Assembly (NCBI RefSeq): GCF_016864375.1
Contig: NZ_CP069356.1
Span: 868,001-932,000, forward strand
Direction: 5' to 3'
Length of the DNA: 64,000 nucleotides
Source: Microvirga sp. VF16
Lineage (GTDB): Bacteria; Pseudomonadota; Alphaproteobacteria; Rhizobiales; Beijerinckiaceae
Positions 25,821 through 34,895 of this stretch are shown piece by piece. The notes under the pieces are model-generated. The model did no database searches, was not told the DNA's origin, and was given only the letters and a program-made list of their open reading frames with translations. The position numbers and the translations under genes were made by a program. Numbering within the stretch: the first letter of the stretch is position 1; each line of letters opens with the position of its first letter.

Positions 25821-27410
25821 CTAGCCGAACTGGTTCATGGTGTTGTGAGCACCGCCGGCCTTGAGCGCGGCCTCTCCCGCGAAGTACTCCTTGTGGTCGT
25901 CACCGATGTCGGAGCCAGCCATGTTCTGATGCTTCACGCAGGCAATGCCCTGGCGGATCTCCTGGCGTTGGACACTGCGCACGTAGCCCAGCATGCCTTC
26001 GCTGCCGAAGTACTCCTTTGCCAGATTATCCGTGGAGAGCGCCGCAGTGTGATAGGTTGGCAGCGTGATGAGGTGATGGAAAATACCCGCCCGCTTCGCA
26101 CTATCCGCCTGGAAGGTGCGGATGCGCTCATCGGCCTCCTTGGCCAACTCGGTATTGTCATACTCCACGCTCATCAGCTTGGCGCGATCATACTTGGACA
26201 CGTCTTTGCCGGCTTTCTCCCAGGCGTCGTAGACCTGCTGGCGGAAGTTGATGGTCCAGTTGAAGGATGGCGAGTTGTTGTAGACGAGCTTGGCGTTCGG
26301 GACGACCTCGCGGATGCGGTCCACCATGCCGGAGATCTGCTCGACATGCGGCTTCTCGGTTTCGATCCACAACAGATCCGCACCGTTCTGCAAGGCGGTG
26401 ATGCAGTCGAGCACGCAGCGGTCCTGGCCCGTGCCGGAGCGGAACTGGAACAGGTTGCTTGGCATCCGCTTCGGGCGCAGCAGCTTGCCGTTGCGATTGA
26501 TCACCACATCGCCGTTGACGCAGTTCTCTGGCGTGATCTCCTCACAATCAAGGAAGCTGTTGTAGAGGTCGCCGATATCGCCTGGCGTGCGGCTGAAGGC
26601 GATCTGCTTGGTGAGGCCGGCGCCGAGCGAGTCGGTGCGGGCGACGATCAGGCCGTCATCAACGCCGAGTTCAAGGAAGGCATAACGGATAGCGCGAATC
26701 TTGGCGAGGAAGTCCTCGTGCGGAACGGTGACCTTGCCGTCCTGGTGGCCGCACTGCTTCTCGTCCGAGACCTGGTTCTCGATCTGAAGGCAGCAGGCGC
26801 CGGCCTCGATCATCTTCTTGGCGAGAAGATAGGTTGCTTCCGCGTTGCCGAAGCCGGCATCGATGTCGGCGATGATCGGCACGACATGAGTCTGATGGTC
26901 GTCGATGGCGTTGACGAGCTCACGCTCCTTAACCGAGTTGCCGCTCTTCCTCGCGGCATCGAGATCGCGGAACAGGAGCCCGAGCTCGCGGCCATCGGCC
27001 TGGCGCAAAAACGTGTAGAGTTCCTCGATCAGCGCGGGAACGCTGGTCTTCTCGTGCATGGACTGGTCCGGCAACGGGCCGAACTCCGAGCGCAGGGCGG
27101 CCACCATCCAGCCAGAGAGGTAGAGATACCGACGTTGGGTGGTTCCAAAGTGCTTCTTGATCGAGATCATCTTCTGCTGGCCGATAAAGCCATGCCAGCA
27201 CCCGAGCGACTGGGTATAGCGCGAAGGATCGGCGTCGTAAGCCGCCATATCCTCACGCATGATCCGGGCAGTGTAGCGGGCGATGTCGAGACCGGTTTGG
27301 AAACGGTTCTGCAATCGCATCCGAGCGACTGACTCGGGGTTGATGCCGTTCCAGGTGCTCTGGCCCTCAATGAGCCGCTGAGCCTGCGTGATCTGATCTT
27401 GGTACGTCAC
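25821..27410 (-). CDS. aceA: isocitrate lyase AceA, 529 aa
   Basis: Splits isocitrate into glyoxylate and succinate in the glyoxylate bypass, allowing growth on acetate or C2 units. The catalytic Cys lies in the active-site motif KQCGHQDGK (about residue 218, KKCGH in other branches). VVPIIADIDAGFGNAEATYL carries the Mg-binding Asp, and the product-site NNSPSFNW motif is present. Length 529 is typical of this alphaproteobacterial branch. GTG 27410 has GAGGA eight bases upstream. It stands alone, with malate synthase not in view. A 22-base palindrome lies 91 bases upstream. Confidence 0.95.
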   Translation of the reverse strand: MTYQDQITQAQRLIEGQSTWNGINPESVARMRLQNRFQTGLDIARYTARIMREDMAAYDADPSRYTQSLGCWHGFIGQQKMISIKKHFGTTQRRYLYLSGWMVAALRSEFGPLPDQSMHEKTSVPALIEELYTFLRQADGRELGLLFRDLDAARKSGNSVKERELVNAIDDHQTHVVPIIADIDAGFGNAEATYLLAKKMIEAGACCLQIENQVSDEKQCGHQDGKVTVPHEDFLAKIRAIRYAFLELGVDDGLIVARTDSLGAGLTKQIAFSRTPGDIGDLYNSFLDCEEITPENCVNGDVVINRNGKLLRPKRMPSNLFQFRSGTGQDRCVLDCITALQNGADLLWIETEKPHVEQISGMVDRIREVVPNAKLVYNNSPSFNWTINFRQQVYDAWEKAGKDVSKYDRAKLMSVEYDNTELAKEADERIRTFQADSAKRAGIFHHLITLPTYHTAALSTDNLAKEYFGSEGMLGYVRSVQRQEIRQGIACVKHQNMAGSDIGDDHKEYFAGEAALKAGGAHNTMNQFG

Positions 27411-27500
27411 AATCTTATTCCTCGTTTCTGTGAAGGTTGAACGAGGAAGTAGCGGGCGTGTTCAGGACCGTGAAGGCGAGTTAAGGTCCAAGTGTCAACT

Positions 27501-27522
27501 TTTACAATGGGTCCAGTGTAAA
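27501..27522. promoter_or_regulatory. palindromic operator candidate upstream of aceA
   Basis: TTTACAATGG and CCAGTGTAAA form a 22-base inverted repeat with a 2-base centre and one mismatch between arms. Another TTTACA follows at 27534-27539. It lies 91 bases upstream of the aceA start, a good position for a regulator of the glyoxylate bypass. The regulator is not identifiable from the window. Confidence 0.55.
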
Positions 27523-27539
27523 TCTGTCAATTCTTTACA

Positions 27540-27928
27540 TTCTCTGGCAATCCATAGGTTTCTGCTAAGTCCCTGATTTTCCTCAATGGGAAATCGCCGT
27601 GATAGTTGCGAGCTCTCTAAATCACTGTTCTTTCACGAAGAATGATTAGCCTAAAGGCGAAGCTACCCTGAAGGAACTGGGTGAGCGAAACACTCCCCGC
27701 CTTGTGACAACGGAAGTGTCACTGTTTTTACAATTCGATGCCTTGTGGGAAGCAGCCTGTGCCCGGTCCACAAGCCCAAGGTAGGGCAACCCATGTTGAT
27801 ATCACCCACAATGATATCACAGACTCTGCCTGTTAATCCTGCCACAACTGTCCGCTGAGTTCGGGCTCGAGATTCAGGGTTACTCCGCCACTGGTTTCCT
27901 GCCGCGTTTAGGAAGCGCTTGTCTCGTA
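27540..27928. other. intergenic stretch
   Basis: No gene recognised. It contains a short inverted repeat, TTCTT-TCACG-AAGAA, near 27628-27642, and ends at the dodecin stop codon. Confidence 0.35.
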
Positions 27929-28147
27929 CTACGGATACTCGCCTTCCAAGGTAAAGCCGGCCTTGAGCACCACCTGGTAATGCTGGACCTCGCCGTTCTC
28001 TACTTGCCCACGGGTTTGCACCACCTCGAACCACCGCAGGTTTCGCAGGGTCTGGTCGGCACGCTTGATCGCCGTTTGAATGGCATCCTCGATGCTGCTC
28101 TCAGAAGAACCAACGAGTTCGACCACCTTGTAGACATGATCCGACAT
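27929..28147 (-). CDS. dodecin, 72 aa
   Basis: A small flavin-storage protein that assembles into a hollow dodecamer. The whole family fold is present: MSDHVYKVVELVGSSESSIE, DAIQTAIKRADQTLRNLRWF with EVVQTRGQVENGEVQHYQVV and LKAGFTLE. The Trp in NLRWFEV is the residue that stacks on flavin. AGGAG lies six bases before ATG 28147; the frame is open further but without support. Monocistronic. Confidence 0.92.
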   Translation of the reverse strand: MSDHVYKVVELVGSSESSIEDAIQTAIKRADQTLRNLRWFEVVQTRGQVENGEVQHYQVVLKAGFTLEGEYP

Positions 28148-28670
28148 GGAACGCTCCTGATGATGAGCCGGAGTGCAGATAGAGCCTGAAACCGCGGCTG
28201 CCAGTCGCGCGATGTTCCGTAAGATCAATCGGGTTCATGGCCCCCGTCGAGCCATCGAGCAGGTGGATAACGCCGTCAGCCATCACGCCACGGATGGTGC
28301 TTCAAGCCGTCACATGACGGAATTTCGCAAGCTGCCGCTACGGCAGCTGCGCACACAACAGGAGAGCGAAACCGCCTGCTGTCACAGCCGTAGCCAGCAG
28401 AATGCTATCAACCAGTACATTGGAAGTTGGTCTGGGACTCACGAACCGCCTGATCACCGCGCAGCCCGCCTTATGAAGTGAGCTTCGCGGAGTGACCCTC
28501 GACCAATGATGCAGCCGTGGAGCGCCTGCAGGCGAAATAGGATCATCGAGTGGTTCTCTGGAGAAGAGTGACCGCCTGATGGTGTTGCGAGGCCGATCAT
28601 CGGCTTGAGTGCTCCAGTTGAAGGGGCATTGTTGTTACGAAGTTCTGCTGCCGGGAGACGATTGCCGATG
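28148..28670. other. intergenic stretch with one hairpin
   Basis: No gene recognised in these 520 bases. AGCTGCCG-CTA-CGGCAGCT at 28330-28348 is a perfect 8-bp stem with a 3-base loop and could act as a weak terminator, although no U-run follows. Confidence 0.4.
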
Positions 28671-28958
28671 TCATCGTCGCGGAACGCGCAAGCCCCTGCG
28701 CTCGACAACAACCACTGGGGCCTGACGCGTGCGGACGCGAGCCGCCCCTATCACTACTGCAGCAGCGCCCTCTGCTGCCTTCAGGACCTCCGGCCGGACC
28801 TCGGCCTCTGGCAGGCCCATCAACTGCGCTGCGATCTCGATCTGATCCTCGATGTGCCCGGTTAAACCTTGAGCGGCTGCGATGGCTTCCTTGAGCGCGG
28901 GAGGATCATGGCGCGTTCTTCGACGGCTCCACTCGGCGGGTGTTTGCTTGCGACCCAT
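28671..28958 (-). CDS. hypothetical protein, 95 aa
   Basis: Starts MGRKQTPAEWSRRRTRHDPP and continues with helical segments (EAIAAAQGLTGHIEDQIEIA, then AQLMGLPEAEVRPEVLKAAE) and a basic tail (VVVERRGLRVPRR). AAGGGG lies ten bases before ATG 28958. The first 20 residues are strongly basic, perhaps for nucleic-acid contact. No family recognised. Confidence 0.55.
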   Translation of the reverse strand: MGRKQTPAEWSRRRTRHDPPALKEAIAAAQGLTGHIEDQIEIAAQLMGLPEAEVRPEVLKAAEGAAAVVIGAARVRTRQAPVVVVERRGLRVPRR

Positions 28959-29270
28959 CTGACCAATTCCCCTTGACCGACAAGATAACGCCCCGAGCGG
29001 GAAATTTGTGCGTTGCACAATTGCCGCAGTCGATCGGAAAGAGCGATTCAGGCGTACGGTCATCCCTGATCCCGGCTCCCTGGCTACCTGGCGCCAAAGC
29101 CTGCTTGACCTGATCTCGTCTCATCTCGTGTGGCCGCTGCACTTTCAGCGTCATGGACGATTCAAAGCGCCTGAGGGCGGATTACCTCGCCACATCCAAA
29201 GTTCGTCTCGACCGAGGGGTTCAAGCCACCTATCGTAGTTCTCTCGTGTCTTGTGCGCTTCTGAGTACCC
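28959..29270. other. intergenic stretch upstream of nadQ
   Basis: No gene seen in these 310 bases. It is the probable promoter region of the NAD regulator gene. Confidence 0.35.
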
Positions 29271-30257
29271 ATGGCCTCTTCCTCCCCTGCCCGACGACCA
29301 AAGACCCGCGTGCAGCCTCATGTGGCTCCAACGGTCGATCTCAGTGCCGTGATCATGGCGGCCACGCCGGATGAGCCGCGGGTCCTCACCGTTCGGGCCA
29401 CCCCACAGCAGCCTGACGGCCTTCCTTCGGGTCCCTTGCAGTCGCAGCACCGCACCCTGGAGATGGGCTTGCGGACCTGGGTGGCCGAGCAGACGCAGCT
29501 GACCTTGGGCTATGTCGAGCAGCTCTACACCTTTGGTGATCGCGATCGGGCCGAGGCTGACGTCCACGGGGTGGGACATTCCCTATCGATCGCCTATCTG
29601 GCGCTCGTGCGGGAAGCCCGACCGGCAGGACTCGCCCATGCCGCTTGGCGCAACTGGTACTCCTTCCTTCCCTGGGAAGACTGGCGCGATGGGCGCCCAA
29701 AGGCCCTCGATGTGATTGAGCCTCGGCTGAAGGCCTGGGCCAAGGCCGGGGGCAAATCCCTCCGCTCGTTTCGCGAGGAGCGCATTGAGCTTACCTTTGG
29801 CTTTGAAGCGGAAGACTGGACGGATGAACGGGTGCTGGAGCGCTATGAACTCCTGTTCGAGGCTGGTCTGGTCCAGGAGGCTCTCCGTGACGCAGAGCCG
29901 TCTGGCTCCACCAAGATGCGGCTGGCTCCTGGACAGTCGATGGCACTCGATCACCGGCGGATTCTCGCGACAGCGATCGGCCGCCTGCGCGGCAAGATCA
30001 AGTATCGCCCGGTGATCTTTGAGCTGATGCCAGCCTCCTTCACCCTGCTCGACCTCCAGAAGACCGTCGAGGCCTTGTCCGGGGTGCGGCTTCATAAGCA
30101 GAATTTCCGCCGGCTGGTGGAGATGCAGGGGCTGGTGGAGGAAACCGGCGAGGTCACGACCGAGACCGGCGGGCGACCGGCCCGGCTGGTACGCTTCCGG
30201 CGCGAAGTCCTGGTCGAGCGACCGGCTCCCGGGGTGCGCCTGCCCCGCTTGCGGTGA
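29271..30257 (+). CDS. nadQ: NAD biosynthesis regulator NadQ (Nudix-like domain plus winged helix), 328 aa
   Basis: Transcription repressor of NAD synthesis in alphaproteobacteria, related to NrtR. Residues about 20-165 are a Nudix-like sensor (VDLSAVIMAATPDEPRVLTV, then LRTWVAEQTQLTLGYVEQLY with TFGDRDR), without the full catalytic Nudix box. The C-terminal 100 residues are the winged helix (IFELMPASFTLLDLQKTVEA, then VRLHKQNFRRLVEMQGLVEE). Length and architecture match the family. It lies directly before nadABC, with three palindromes between. The gene symbol rests on recalled family knowledge and this context. Confidence 0.88.
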   Translation: MASSSPARRPKTRVQPHVAPTVDLSAVIMAATPDEPRVLTVRATPQQPDGLPSGPLQSQHRTLEMGLRTWVAEQTQLTLGYVEQLYTFGDRDRAEADVHGVGHSLSIAYLALVREARPAGLAHAAWRNWYSFLPWEDWRDGRPKALDVIEPRLKAWAKAGGKSLRSFREERIELTFGFEAEDWTDERVLERYELLFEAGLVQEALRDAEPSGSTKMRLAPGQSMALDHRRILATAIGRLRGKIKYRPVIFELMPASFTLLDLQKTVEALSGVRLHKQNFRRLVEMQGLVEETGEVTTETGGRPARLVRFRREVLVERPAPGVRLPRLR

Positions 30258-30281
30258 GGCGCTGTCGCAACCGATTGTGGG

Positions 30282-30414
30282 TTGACGCCAACTTATACTC
30301 CTGTCTAGCATAAGAGATGTGCCGGCTACGCAGCCGGTCTTCTTATTAGCCGATAATACTCAGGATGAGTATTATCATGGCCCGCTAATGCTCTCCCTGA
30401 GCATAGGAGGCTCT
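30282..30414 (+). promoter_or_regulatory. nadA promoter region with three operator-like palindromes
   Basis: A -35-like TTGACG (30282-30287) and a -10-like TAGCAT (30306-30311) are present. Palindrome 1 (30292-30314, arms CTTATACTC and GCATAAG) covers the promoter spacer. Palindrome 2 (30352-30376) has perfect 10-base arms GATAATACTC and GAGTATTATC around AGGAT. Palindrome 3 (30388-30404) is ATGCTC-TCCCT-GAGCAT. All share the half-site AT(A/G)CTC. A GC-rich hairpin, CCGGCT-ACGC-AGCCGG, lies between 1 and 2. AGGAGG at 30405-30410 serves nadA. Confidence 0.8.
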
Positions 30415-31410
30415 ATGTCCGCTGCTCCGTTGGGGTTTGCACCCCTTCCCCTGCCCGACCTCTACGCACGCGTCAGACATCATGTCCCGGTGATCGAGTG
30501 GCCAATCTTTGCCAACGACATCGAGGCCATCCTTACCCTCAAGCGCGAACACAATGCGGTCATCCTGGCGCACAATTATCAGACACCCGAGATCTTCCAC
30601 ACGGTGGCGGATATTGTCGGTGATAGCCTGGCGCTCGCGCGTGAAGCTGTGAACACCGACGCCGACGTGATCGTGCTCGCTGGTGTGCATTTCATGGCGG
30701 AAACTGCCAAATTGCTCAATCCGAACAAAACAGTGCTCATCCCGGATGCAGAGGCCGGGTGCTCCCTGGCCGAGTCGATCACAGCCGAGGATGTGCGCCA
30801 GCTCCGGGCGCGCTTTCCGGGGGTGCCCGTCATCACCTATGTCAACACCTCTGCCGCCGTGAAGGCGGTGTCGGACATCTGCTGCACCTCAGGCAATGCC
30901 AAGAAGGTCATTGAGTCTCTTGGGGTTGATCGTGTAATCATGCTGCCGGACGAGTTCCTGGCGCAAAACACGGCCGCTCAGGTGCCCGGCGTTGAGATCA
31001 TCACCTGGGCCGGTCACTGCGAGGTGCATGAGCGCTTCACTGCGGAGGACATCCGTGAAGTGCGTCAGAGCTATCCGGATGTCGTGGTGCTAGCTCACCC
31101 GGAGGCACCGCCCGAGGTGGTGGCGGAGGCAGACTTTGCCGGGTCGACGGCTGGCATGGCCGATTTCGTGGGCGAGAAGCGCCCAGCCCGTGTTGCGCTC
31201 GTGACCGAGTGCTCGATGAGCGACAACGTGGCGGCTTTGTATCCCGAGGTCGAGTTCGTGCGCCCCTGCAACCTGTGCCCGCACATGAAGCGCATCACCT
31301 TACCCAAGATCCGCCGAGCCCTGGAGCAGCGTCAGCATGAGGTCACGATTGATCCGGCGGTGGCCGAGCGGGCGCGGCTGGCGGTCGAGCGTATGCTGGC
31401 TGTGCGCTGA
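30415..31410 (+). CDS. nadA: quinolinate synthase NadA, 331 aa
   Basis: Condenses iminoaspartate with dihydroxyacetone phosphate to quinolinate, using a [4Fe-4S] cluster. Conserved Cys residues are seen in PDAEAGCSLAESI, in VSDICCTSGNAKKVI and in CNLCPHMKRITLPKI. NYQTPEIFHTVADIVGDSLA marks the substrate site. AGGAGG precedes ATG 30415; the open frame to 30319 runs through the operators and is excluded. First gene of the nadABC operon. Confidence 0.95.
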   Translation: MSAAPLGFAPLPLPDLYARVRHHVPVIEWPIFANDIEAILTLKREHNAVILAHNYQTPEIFHTVADIVGDSLALAREAVNTDADVIVLAGVHFMAETAKLLNPNKTVLIPDAEAGCSLAESITAEDVRQLRARFPGVPVITYVNTSAAVKAVSDICCTSGNAKKVIESLGVDRVIMLPDEFLAQNTAAQVPGVEIITWAGHCEVHERFTAEDIREVRQSYPDVVVLAHPEAPPEVVAEADFAGSTAGMADFVGEKRPARVALVTECSMSDNVAALYPEVEFVRPCNLCPHMKRITLPKIRRALEQRQHEVTIDPAVAERARLAVERMLAVR

Positions 31411-31419
31411 GGATCGATC

Positions 31420-33018
31420 ATGACCTCCACCAATTCACTTGACCGCGTTGTGGTCGTGGGTGGCGGCATCGCGGGATTGTCGACAGCCCTTCATCTGGCA
31501 CCGCTGCCCGTGACCCTACTTTTGGCGTCGCCCCTTGGACAGCAAGCCTCTACACCTCTCGCTCAGGGTGGGATAGCAGCTGCCCTGGGAGCAGACGACG
31601 ACCCTCTCCTGCATGCCGCCGACACTCTTCAGGCGGGTGCCGGACTCGGCGATCCTGGCGTTGCAGCGCGCGTCGCAGGCGCCGCTCCGTCCTGCATCAA
31701 GTGGCTGGTTGCTCACGGCGCCTCCTTTGATCGAACCACATCGGATGACGCGCTCATCCTGGGGCTCGAGGCCGCCCACTCACGCCGACGGATCGTGCAT
31801 GCCCAGGGTGACCGAACCGGCAAAAGTGTTCTGGACGCGCTCATCCTTGCTGTCAGGAACTTCCCCTCGATTCAGATCCTGGAGGACCACCGCGTCACGG
31901 ATCTGGCGCTGGATGCGAATGGTGCAGTGACCGGTGTGTTCTGTGCCCCTTGGGGATCCGATGGCAGCGATGAGCCTGTACTGATCCCCGGCCGTGCCGT
32001 GGTACTGGCGACAGGCGGGATCGGCGGTCTCTACGCCCATACCACCAATCCCCTGAGTGCCCGAGGTGCGGGATTGGCGCTGGCAACCCGTGCGGGAGCT
32101 GTCCTGCGCGACCTCGAGTTCGTTCAGTTCCATCCCACCGCCATTGCAGCCGGTCGTGATCCGATGCCGCTAGCTACTGAGGCCCTGCGTGGCGAAGGGG
32201 CGGTGCTCGTCAACAGTTGCGGCGAGCGCTTCATGCACGGTATCCCCGGAGCGGAGCTGGCGCCGCGCGATGTGGTAGCGCGGGCGATCTTCGCCCAGAT
32301 CTGCGCCGGTGAACGCGTGCTCCTCGACACGCGACATGTGCTTGGGGGCAGCATCGCCAGCAAATTCCCTGGCGTGACAGAGCTGTGCCGGGCTGCAGGC
32401 GTCGATCCGGTTCGCGATCCAATCCCTGTGCGTCCGGCCGCTCACTATCACATGGGCGGGATCAAGGTGGACGGTCAGGGCCGCAGCTCACTTGAGGGGC
32501 TCTGGGCCTGCGGCGAGGTCGCGTCAACAGGCCTGCACGGGGCGAACCGGCTGGCGAGCAACTCCCTGCTCGAGGCGCTGGCCTATGCGGCCTGGATTGC
32601 CGAGGACATCAAGGGAGGAGCGCTCCGGTCGTCGACGAGTCAGCTTCCCTATCCACCTCGTGCCCCCCATTTGTCTGGCTTCGGTGATGTGCCATCTCCG
32701 CGTCTCCAGCGGGTCCGGTCGCATATGGATCGCCATGTGGGCGTGCTCCGCGACGAGGCTGGGTTGCGAAGTGCGATCTGGCGCTTCCGTGCACTGCTTC
32801 GCGAGGCCGACTCACTGGGTGAGCGCGACGCTGCGTTGGTCAGCCTGCTGATCACAGCGTCAGCGTATAGCCGACATGAGAGCCGCGGTGCTCACCAGCG
32901 GCTCGATTATCCTCACATGATGCCGGGACAACATACCGAGATGACGCTCGATCAGGTGCTGCGCATTGCAGCGGAGATCGACAACAAGACAGACGCACCG
33001 GCCAGGAGAGTTGCATGA
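31420..33018 (+). CDS. nadB: L-aspartate oxidase NadB, 532 aa
   Basis: Flavoprotein that oxidises L-aspartate to iminoaspartate for NadA. The N-terminal FAD site is VVVVGGGIAGLSTALHL. LAQGGIAAALGADDDP and EFVQFHPTAI are family motifs, and HYHMGGIKVDGQGRSSLEGL followed by ACGEVASTGLHGANRLASNS marks the active site and second FAD contact. Nine bases after nadA; overlaps nadC by four bases (ATGA). Confidence 0.95.
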   Translation: MTSTNSLDRVVVVGGGIAGLSTALHLAPLPVTLLLASPLGQQASTPLAQGGIAAALGADDDPLLHAADTLQAGAGLGDPGVAARVAGAAPSCIKWLVAHGASFDRTTSDDALILGLEAAHSRRRIVHAQGDRTGKSVLDALILAVRNFPSIQILEDHRVTDLALDANGAVTGVFCAPWGSDGSDEPVLIPGRAVVLATGGIGGLYAHTTNPLSARGAGLALATRAGAVLRDLEFVQFHPTAIAAGRDPMPLATEALRGEGAVLVNSCGERFMHGIPGAELAPRDVVARAIFAQICAGERVLLDTRHVLGGSIASKFPGVTELCRAAGVDPVRDPIPVRPAAHYHMGGIKVDGQGRSSLEGLWACGEVASTGLHGANRLASNSLLEALAYAAWIAEDIKGGALRSSTSQLPYPPRAPHLSGFGDVPSPRLQRVRSHMDRHVGVLRDEAGLRSAIWRFRALLREADSLGERDAALVSLLITASAYSRHESRGAHQRLDYPHMMPGQHTEMTLDQVLRIAAEIDNKTDAPARRVA

Positions 33019-33890
33019 AGCCGATCATCGCCACACAAGCTGCCTTATCTCCGCTCCCGCGCCTGCTGGTGGAACCCATCGTGCGAGCAGCGCTGCTTGA
33101 GGATCTGGGCCGGGCGGGCGACATCACGACCGATGCCGTCATTCCTGCCGATGCCAGACTGCGTGGCGCCATCGTGGCCCGCGAGCCCGGTGTGGTCGCA
33201 GGTGTGGATGCAGCGCATCTCACCTTCACCCTGATCGACCCTGCTGTCACGGTCGCCGTCGACCGGCCCGACGGCAGCCGGGTGGAACGGGGAGAGACCG
33301 TCCTCCGCGTGGAGGGTCCGGCCCGGAGCATTCTCTCGGCCGAGCGCGTGACTCTCAATCTGCTCTGCAAGCTGTCGGGCATCGCAACGGCAACGGCGGC
33401 TCTGGTCGATGTCATCCGGTCTCATGGACATGCCCGGATCGTCTGCACGCGCAAGACCACCCCGGGGCTGCGCTCGCTCGAGAAGCATGCCGTCCGGGCC
33501 GGTGGAGGGGCCAACCACCGCTTCGGGCTCGATGATGCGGTTCTCATCAAGGACAACCACATCGCCATCGCCGGAGGCGTCAAGCCAGCCCTGGAACGTG
33601 CTCGAGCAGCGGTTGGCCACCTCGTGAAGATAGAGATCGAGGTGGATACTCTCGATCAGCTGGATGAGGTGCTGGAGGTCGGAGCCGATGCTATCCTTCT
33701 CGACAACATGAGCCCCGACATCCTCTCGGAGGCGGTACGGCGGGTGAACCGGCGAGCCATCACGGAAGCCTCTGGCCGGGTTACACTAGCCACAGCAGCG
33801 GCCATCGCTGCAACAGGAGTGGATCTGATCTCGACCGGCTGGATCACGCACAGCGCACCGATCCTCGATCTCGGTCTGGATGTTGCGTGA
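33015..33890 (+). CDS. nadC: nicotinate-nucleotide pyrophosphorylase NadC, 291 aa
   Basis: Converts quinolinate and PRPP to nicotinate mononucleotide. Motifs: EDLGRAGDITTDAVI near the start, LNLLCKLSGIATATAALVDV, ICTRKTTPGLRSLEKHAVRA with GGGANHRFGLDDAVLIKDNH, and LEVGADAILLDNMSPD. Complete and of usual length. Last gene of the operon; no strong terminator was identified after it. Confidence 0.95.
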   Translation: MKPIIATQAALSPLPRLLVEPIVRAALLEDLGRAGDITTDAVIPADARLRGAIVAREPGVVAGVDAAHLTFTLIDPAVTVAVDRPDGSRVERGETVLRVEGPARSILSAERVTLNLLCKLSGIATATAALVDVIRSHGHARIVCTRKTTPGLRSLEKHAVRAGGGANHRFGLDDAVLIKDNHIAIAGGVKPALERARAAVGHLVKIEIEVDTLDQLDEVLEVGADAILLDNMSPDILSEAVRRVNRRAITEASGRVTLATAAAIAATGVDLISTGWITHSAPILDLGLDVA

Positions 33891-34008
33891 GGGAGCTTGC
33901 TCGCCAGCTCAGAGCGATCTTCTCATCCTGGGGTGGCAGAGTGGGCTCAGCCCTGGTGCCGGAGTGTGGTAAAGTCGAACTCGCGAAAGCTGATTTGGGA
34001 GGCGGGGG

Positions 34009-34326
34009 ATGATCCGAGCCTCGTGCTACACCGCCGACAATGCCCTGGCTATTGAGTTCGATGCGACGCCATGGTTTCGAAACGCGGATCCGCAGAGCAT
34101 CCAGCACCTGGCGGCGCAGGGCTGGTCCAGCGTCTGGATTGCCGACGCTCTTGAGACCCGCCCGGGCTATGAGGAGTTGCACCGGCTGGTCGCGTATGCG
34201 GCCACCCGGCTCAGAGAGGAGTCGCTGGAGGATCCTACCTGGGCGGCACTCGACTGCGTTGTCGATCCGTCCGATGCCCAACAATGGCTGGCCGAGAACC
34301 GCCCGGAAATCGCCGCCAAGCTCTAG
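34009..34326 (+). CDS. hypothetical protein, 105 aa
   Basis: A soluble protein with aromatic residues spread throughout (AIEFDATPWFRNADPQSIQH, then QGWSSVWIADALETRPGYEE). GGGAGGCGGGGG precedes ATG 34009. Same strand as nadABC but 118 bases away. No recognised domain. It converges with the remnant gene on the other strand, overlapping it by four bases. Confidence 0.6.
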   Translation: MIRASCYTADNALAIEFDATPWFRNADPQSIQHLAAQGWSSVWIADALETRPGYEELHRLVAYAATRLREESLEDPTWAALDCVVDPSDAQQWLAENRPEIAAKL

Positions 34327-34538
34327 CGCTGATAGCCGGCAGCACAAACTTCCTGTGTCGCGCATAGAACGCCAGACGATCGTTGCCCGTTGGGGTTTGC
34401 ATTCGGGCGCTCTACAACGACGCTAGGCTGTGCTTCAGCGCATGCTTTTCCAAGAGCCGCGTAGGCCTTCCAGATCGCCGGGTACGTCTGTGCGATCTCG
34501 CCTGCGCCGGACGGTAAGTTCTCGGGGGCCTCTATCAT
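34323..34538 (-). pseudogene. N-terminal remnant of a carboxymuconolactone decarboxylase (AhpD)-like gene
   Basis: An excellent ribosome site (AAGGAGGAG) precedes ATG 34538, and the first 40 residues (ENLPSGAGEIAQTYPAIWKA, then YAALGKACAEA) resemble the first helices of AhpD-like proteins. After that the sequence becomes unrelated and stops at 34323, before any CxxC active site. Members are about 110 residues or more, so the functional half is missing. Family assignment is moderate. Confidence 0.45.
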
Positions 34539-34895
34539 AAGCTCCTCCTTTGAGAAGTTTGGATAATGCTCTGGTGACCTTAGCATCGTGAGGCGACCCA
34601 CCCTAGCAACTGCCCCTGGATTGCCGCGGTGAATGTACATCAGGGCTTTGGGATCATGCGCACCATAGGCTTTTAGACAGACGACCTGCCAGGCAATCTA
34701 TAGCAGCTCAGCACCCCTCATGAGCGTCGAGCGAACTGCCGTCCCGTCACGCTGAAGCTGCATTCGTTTTAGCATTGAGCCGACCGATTCTCGTTGCGGC
34801 GATAGCGGGTGCACACTTCCGAGTGGGGAGATCACCGAATGTGGCTCCTCTGCCCTGTCTTCATTGGCATCCATAGATGTCTGCTATTGGCGCTT
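34539..34895. other. 357-base gap after cysA
   Basis: No gene recognised. It lies between the stop of cysA and the remnant gene; I did not identify a terminator. Confidence 0.35.

Noticed and set aside
25770..27332. 520-codon plus-strand frame opposite aceA
   Set aside because: Mirror frame of isocitrate lyase; no family motif or ribosome site.
27627..27642. TTCTT-TCACG-AAGAA as another sulfur-type operator
   Set aside because: The right arm lacks GAAC at the correct spacing, and the site is beside aceA, not a sulfur gene.
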